From positions 1 through 7,481 of the forward strand of contig JAEOTF010000189.1 in the NCBI GenBank assembly GCA_016840025.1: a stretch of DNA of 7,481 nt, written 5' to 3'. The position numbers were made by a program, and so were the translations under genes. Shown here piece after piece: positions 6,227-7,481 of this stretch. The notes beneath the pieces were generated by a model. The model did not search any database. It was not told where the DNA came from and saw only the letters and a list, made by a program, of their open reading frames with translations. Each line of letters begins with the position of its first letter. Position 1 is the stretch's first letter. Source of the DNA: Candidatus Hodarchaeota archaeon (GTDB lineage Archaea; Asgardarchaeota; Heimdallarchaeia; Hodarchaeales; YT1-039).

Positions 6227-6351
6227 TAAAATTCTCCTACCTTGGTTTATGTATTAATTCCCAATAGCTTTGATTGTTATTGTGTGAAAAAAAATTTAAC
6301 TCGCTAAATATTTAAGATATTAGGTTGTAGCGAGAGGAAAACCATAAAATT
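6227..6351. promoter_or_regulatory. Divergent promoter region of SDR and acyl-CoA synthetase, with inverted repeats
   Basis: The 125-nt region must hold promoters for both directions. For the rightward gene there are two candidates: GAAAA followed by AATTTAA (6286-6298), resembling BRE plus TATA, and TAAATATTTA (6305-6314), itself a palindrome. A perfect inverted repeat, CTCGCTA (6300-6306) and TAGCGAG (6328-6334) with a 21-nt spacer, brackets the second TATA-like stretch, and within it AATAT (6307-6311) and ATATT (6317-6321) form a smaller one. On the minus strand TTAATACATAAA (6247-6258) is a weak TATA candidate. The arrangement resembles an operator over a core promoter, but no regulator gene is seen. 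Confidence 0.4.
6234..6238 (-). promoter_or_regulatory. Ribosome binding site fixing the GTG start of the SDR
   Basis: AGGAG on the minus strand ends 7 nt before GTG 6226. No in-frame ATG lies between it and the TGASGGIG motif, so the GTG start is well supported. Confidence 0.65.
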
Positions 6352-7481
6352 ATGAAGGAAGACAGATCGATGGAAGAAATGTTATGGCATAAACACAAAT
6401 GGCCCAAAGGAGTCAAGAAATCCTTAGAACCATACCCAAACGAACCACTTTTTAAAATACTTGAGAATACTGCAGAGAAAAGTGGCGAATTACCTTATAC
6501 AATCTTCAGTGGTACGACCACAACTTATGCTGAAGCAAATGAAGCTGCAAACCGAGTTGCGAATTTTCTTGTGAAAAGTGGGGTGAAAAAGGGGGATAAA
6601 GTGGCAATTTTCTTACCTAACATACCACATTATCCAATAGCCTTTTTCGGTATTTTGAAAGCGGGAGCTACAGCTGTCACTTGTAATCCAACCTATACAA
6701 CAGATGAGTTGAATTATCAGCTCAAAGATTCGGAAGCCGTCATGGTATTTGCTTTTGATCACGAGAGATTCGCTCCAACAACCTACAAAGCGATTAAAGG
6801 AACTCAAGTGAAACAAGTAGTGATTTGTAGCGCAAAAGATTTTCTTTCTAAATTGACAGGGATTATCGGAGGTCTCATTGGAAAAGTTCCGAAGAGCCCA
6901 TTTTACGAAGAGGATATTACCCTTTTCTATAAGGATATTATTGCATCAAATGAACCAGAAAAACCAAGTGTAGAGATAAACCCAGAAGAAGACTTAGCAA
7001 TGCTAATCTACACAGGTGGTACAACTGGTGTACCTAAAGGTGTAATGTTAACCCATAAAAACCTCTATGCTAATGTCCTTCAACTAGAGGAATATACTTG
7101 GATACATCCTGACGATGGAGGAGAACCGCACAAACTCCGATATGGTGAAGAAGTCTACATTGGTGCTCTACCATGGTATCATTCATTTGGATTAACAATT
7201 ACAATGATAGGGGGTGCCTTTAAGGCTGCTACGGTCATCGCTATCCCTGATCCCCGGGCAGGAAAACCTCCCCTTTCGGTGGTACTTGAAGCGATTCATA
7301 AACATAGAGTAACCATACTTCATGCTGTGCCAACAATGTATTCAGCCATTGTATCTATCTACTCTGCAAACCCAGATAAATATGATTTAACCTCAATTTT
7401 AGGATGTGGTTCAGGAGCCGCTCCACTAGCTCCAGAACTAGCTAGAGAATTTGAACGAATCACTGAAGGAACTATTTATGA
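6352..7481 (+). CDS. Long-chain fatty-acid/acyl-CoA synthetase, AMP-dependent (5' part only)
   Basis: 376 codons are present before the window ends mid-codon; relatives are usually about 550-600 aa, so the N-terminal two thirds is visible. The family activates carboxylic acids to acyl-adenylates and transfers them to CoA in the cytoplasm. The ATP-binding P-loop TGGTTGVPKG (221-230) is canonical and followed by VMLTH. The motif LPWYHSFGLT (273-282) contains the conserved histidine (H277), and GCGSGAAPL (351-359) is the start of the next core motif. The N-terminal LPNIPHYPIAFFGILKAGA (88-106) is typical of long-chain or medium-chain acyl-CoA ligases. The C-terminal hinge and the catalytic lysine lie beyond the window. 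Start choice: ATG 6352 is the first in-frame ATG but has only a distant GAGAGG (13 nt); ATG 6370 has AAGGA 10 nt upstream and is a fair alternative. Divergent from the SDR gene. The superfamily is certain; chain length is inferred. Confidence 0.92.
   Translation, partial: MKEDRSMEEMLWHKHKWPKGVKKSLEPYPNEPLFKILENTAEKSGELPYTIFSGTTTTYAEANEAANRVANFLVKSGVKKGDKVAIFLPNIPHYPIAFFGILKAGATAVTCNPTYTTDELNYQLKDSEAVMVFAFDHERFAPTTYKAIKGTQVKQVVICSAKDFLSKLTGIIGGLIGKVPKSPFYEEDITLFYKDIIASNEPEKPSVEINPEEDLAMLIYTGGTTGVPKGVMLTHKNLYANVLQLEEYTWIHPDDGGEPHKLRYGEEVYIGALPWYHSFGLTITMIGGAFKAATVIAIPDPRAGKPPLSVVLEAIHKHRVTILHAVPTMYSAIVSIYSANPDKYDLTSILGCGSGAAPLAPELAREFERITEGTIY

Noticed and set aside
6613..6816. 67-codon minus-strand frame inside the acyl-CoA synthetase
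   Set aside because: It is antisense to conserved synthetase sequence, so a shadow.

Overview
The window is a compact, AT-rich prokaryotic segment that reads as archaeal. The basis is: Shine-Dalgarno sites of the AGGAG/GAGGTG type, TATA-like boxes rather than clear bacterial -35/-10 pairs, a permease whose predicted external domains are full of N-glycosylation sequons, and a single-domain TrmO. An AT-rich Asgard-type archaeon (Heimdallarchaeia-like) would fit the gene set, but that lineage is only an impression and nothing here proves it. No rRNA, tRNA, CRISPR array, insertion sequence or attachment site was seen.

Layout. Positions 1-2951 (+) hold an ABC export module: the C-terminal 90 residues of a MacB/LolD-type ATPase, then, 11 nt downstream, a large duplicated FtsX-type permease (888 aa, two extracytoplasmic domains). 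Positions 2952-3307 are a 356-nt gap with no supported gene but three inverted repeats and a possible promoter. Positions 3308-4810 (+) encode a 500-aa unrecognised membrane protein with four N-terminal helices and a large, probably cytoplasmic, C-terminal part. It converges on a leftward pair, and the 96-nt gap between them holds a strong 13-bp (one bulge) inverted repeat. The pair is an SDR oxidoreductase (6226-5417, GTG start) followed after 18 nt by trmO (5398-4907), the tRNA t6A37 N6-methyltransferase. A 125-nt divergent promoter region (6227-6351) separates the SDR from a rightward fatty-acid/AMP-dependent acyl-CoA synthetase, which is cut off by the window end.

How the genes may work together. 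The ATPase and permease form one transporter; no periplasmic adaptor-like gene is visible. The 500-aa protein lies on the same strand but is separated by 356 nt with its own promoter-like signals, so a shared role is unproven. The SDR and acyl-CoA synthetase are divergently arranged and would suit lipid or acyl-CoA metabolism, but the SDR substrate cannot be read from sequence. TrmO is a tRNA-modification gene that appears to be co-transcribed with the SDR. The clearest unusual signal is the split in sequon content: 15 N-x-S/T sites in the two predicted external domains of the permease against none in about 1,400 residues of the other five proteins.
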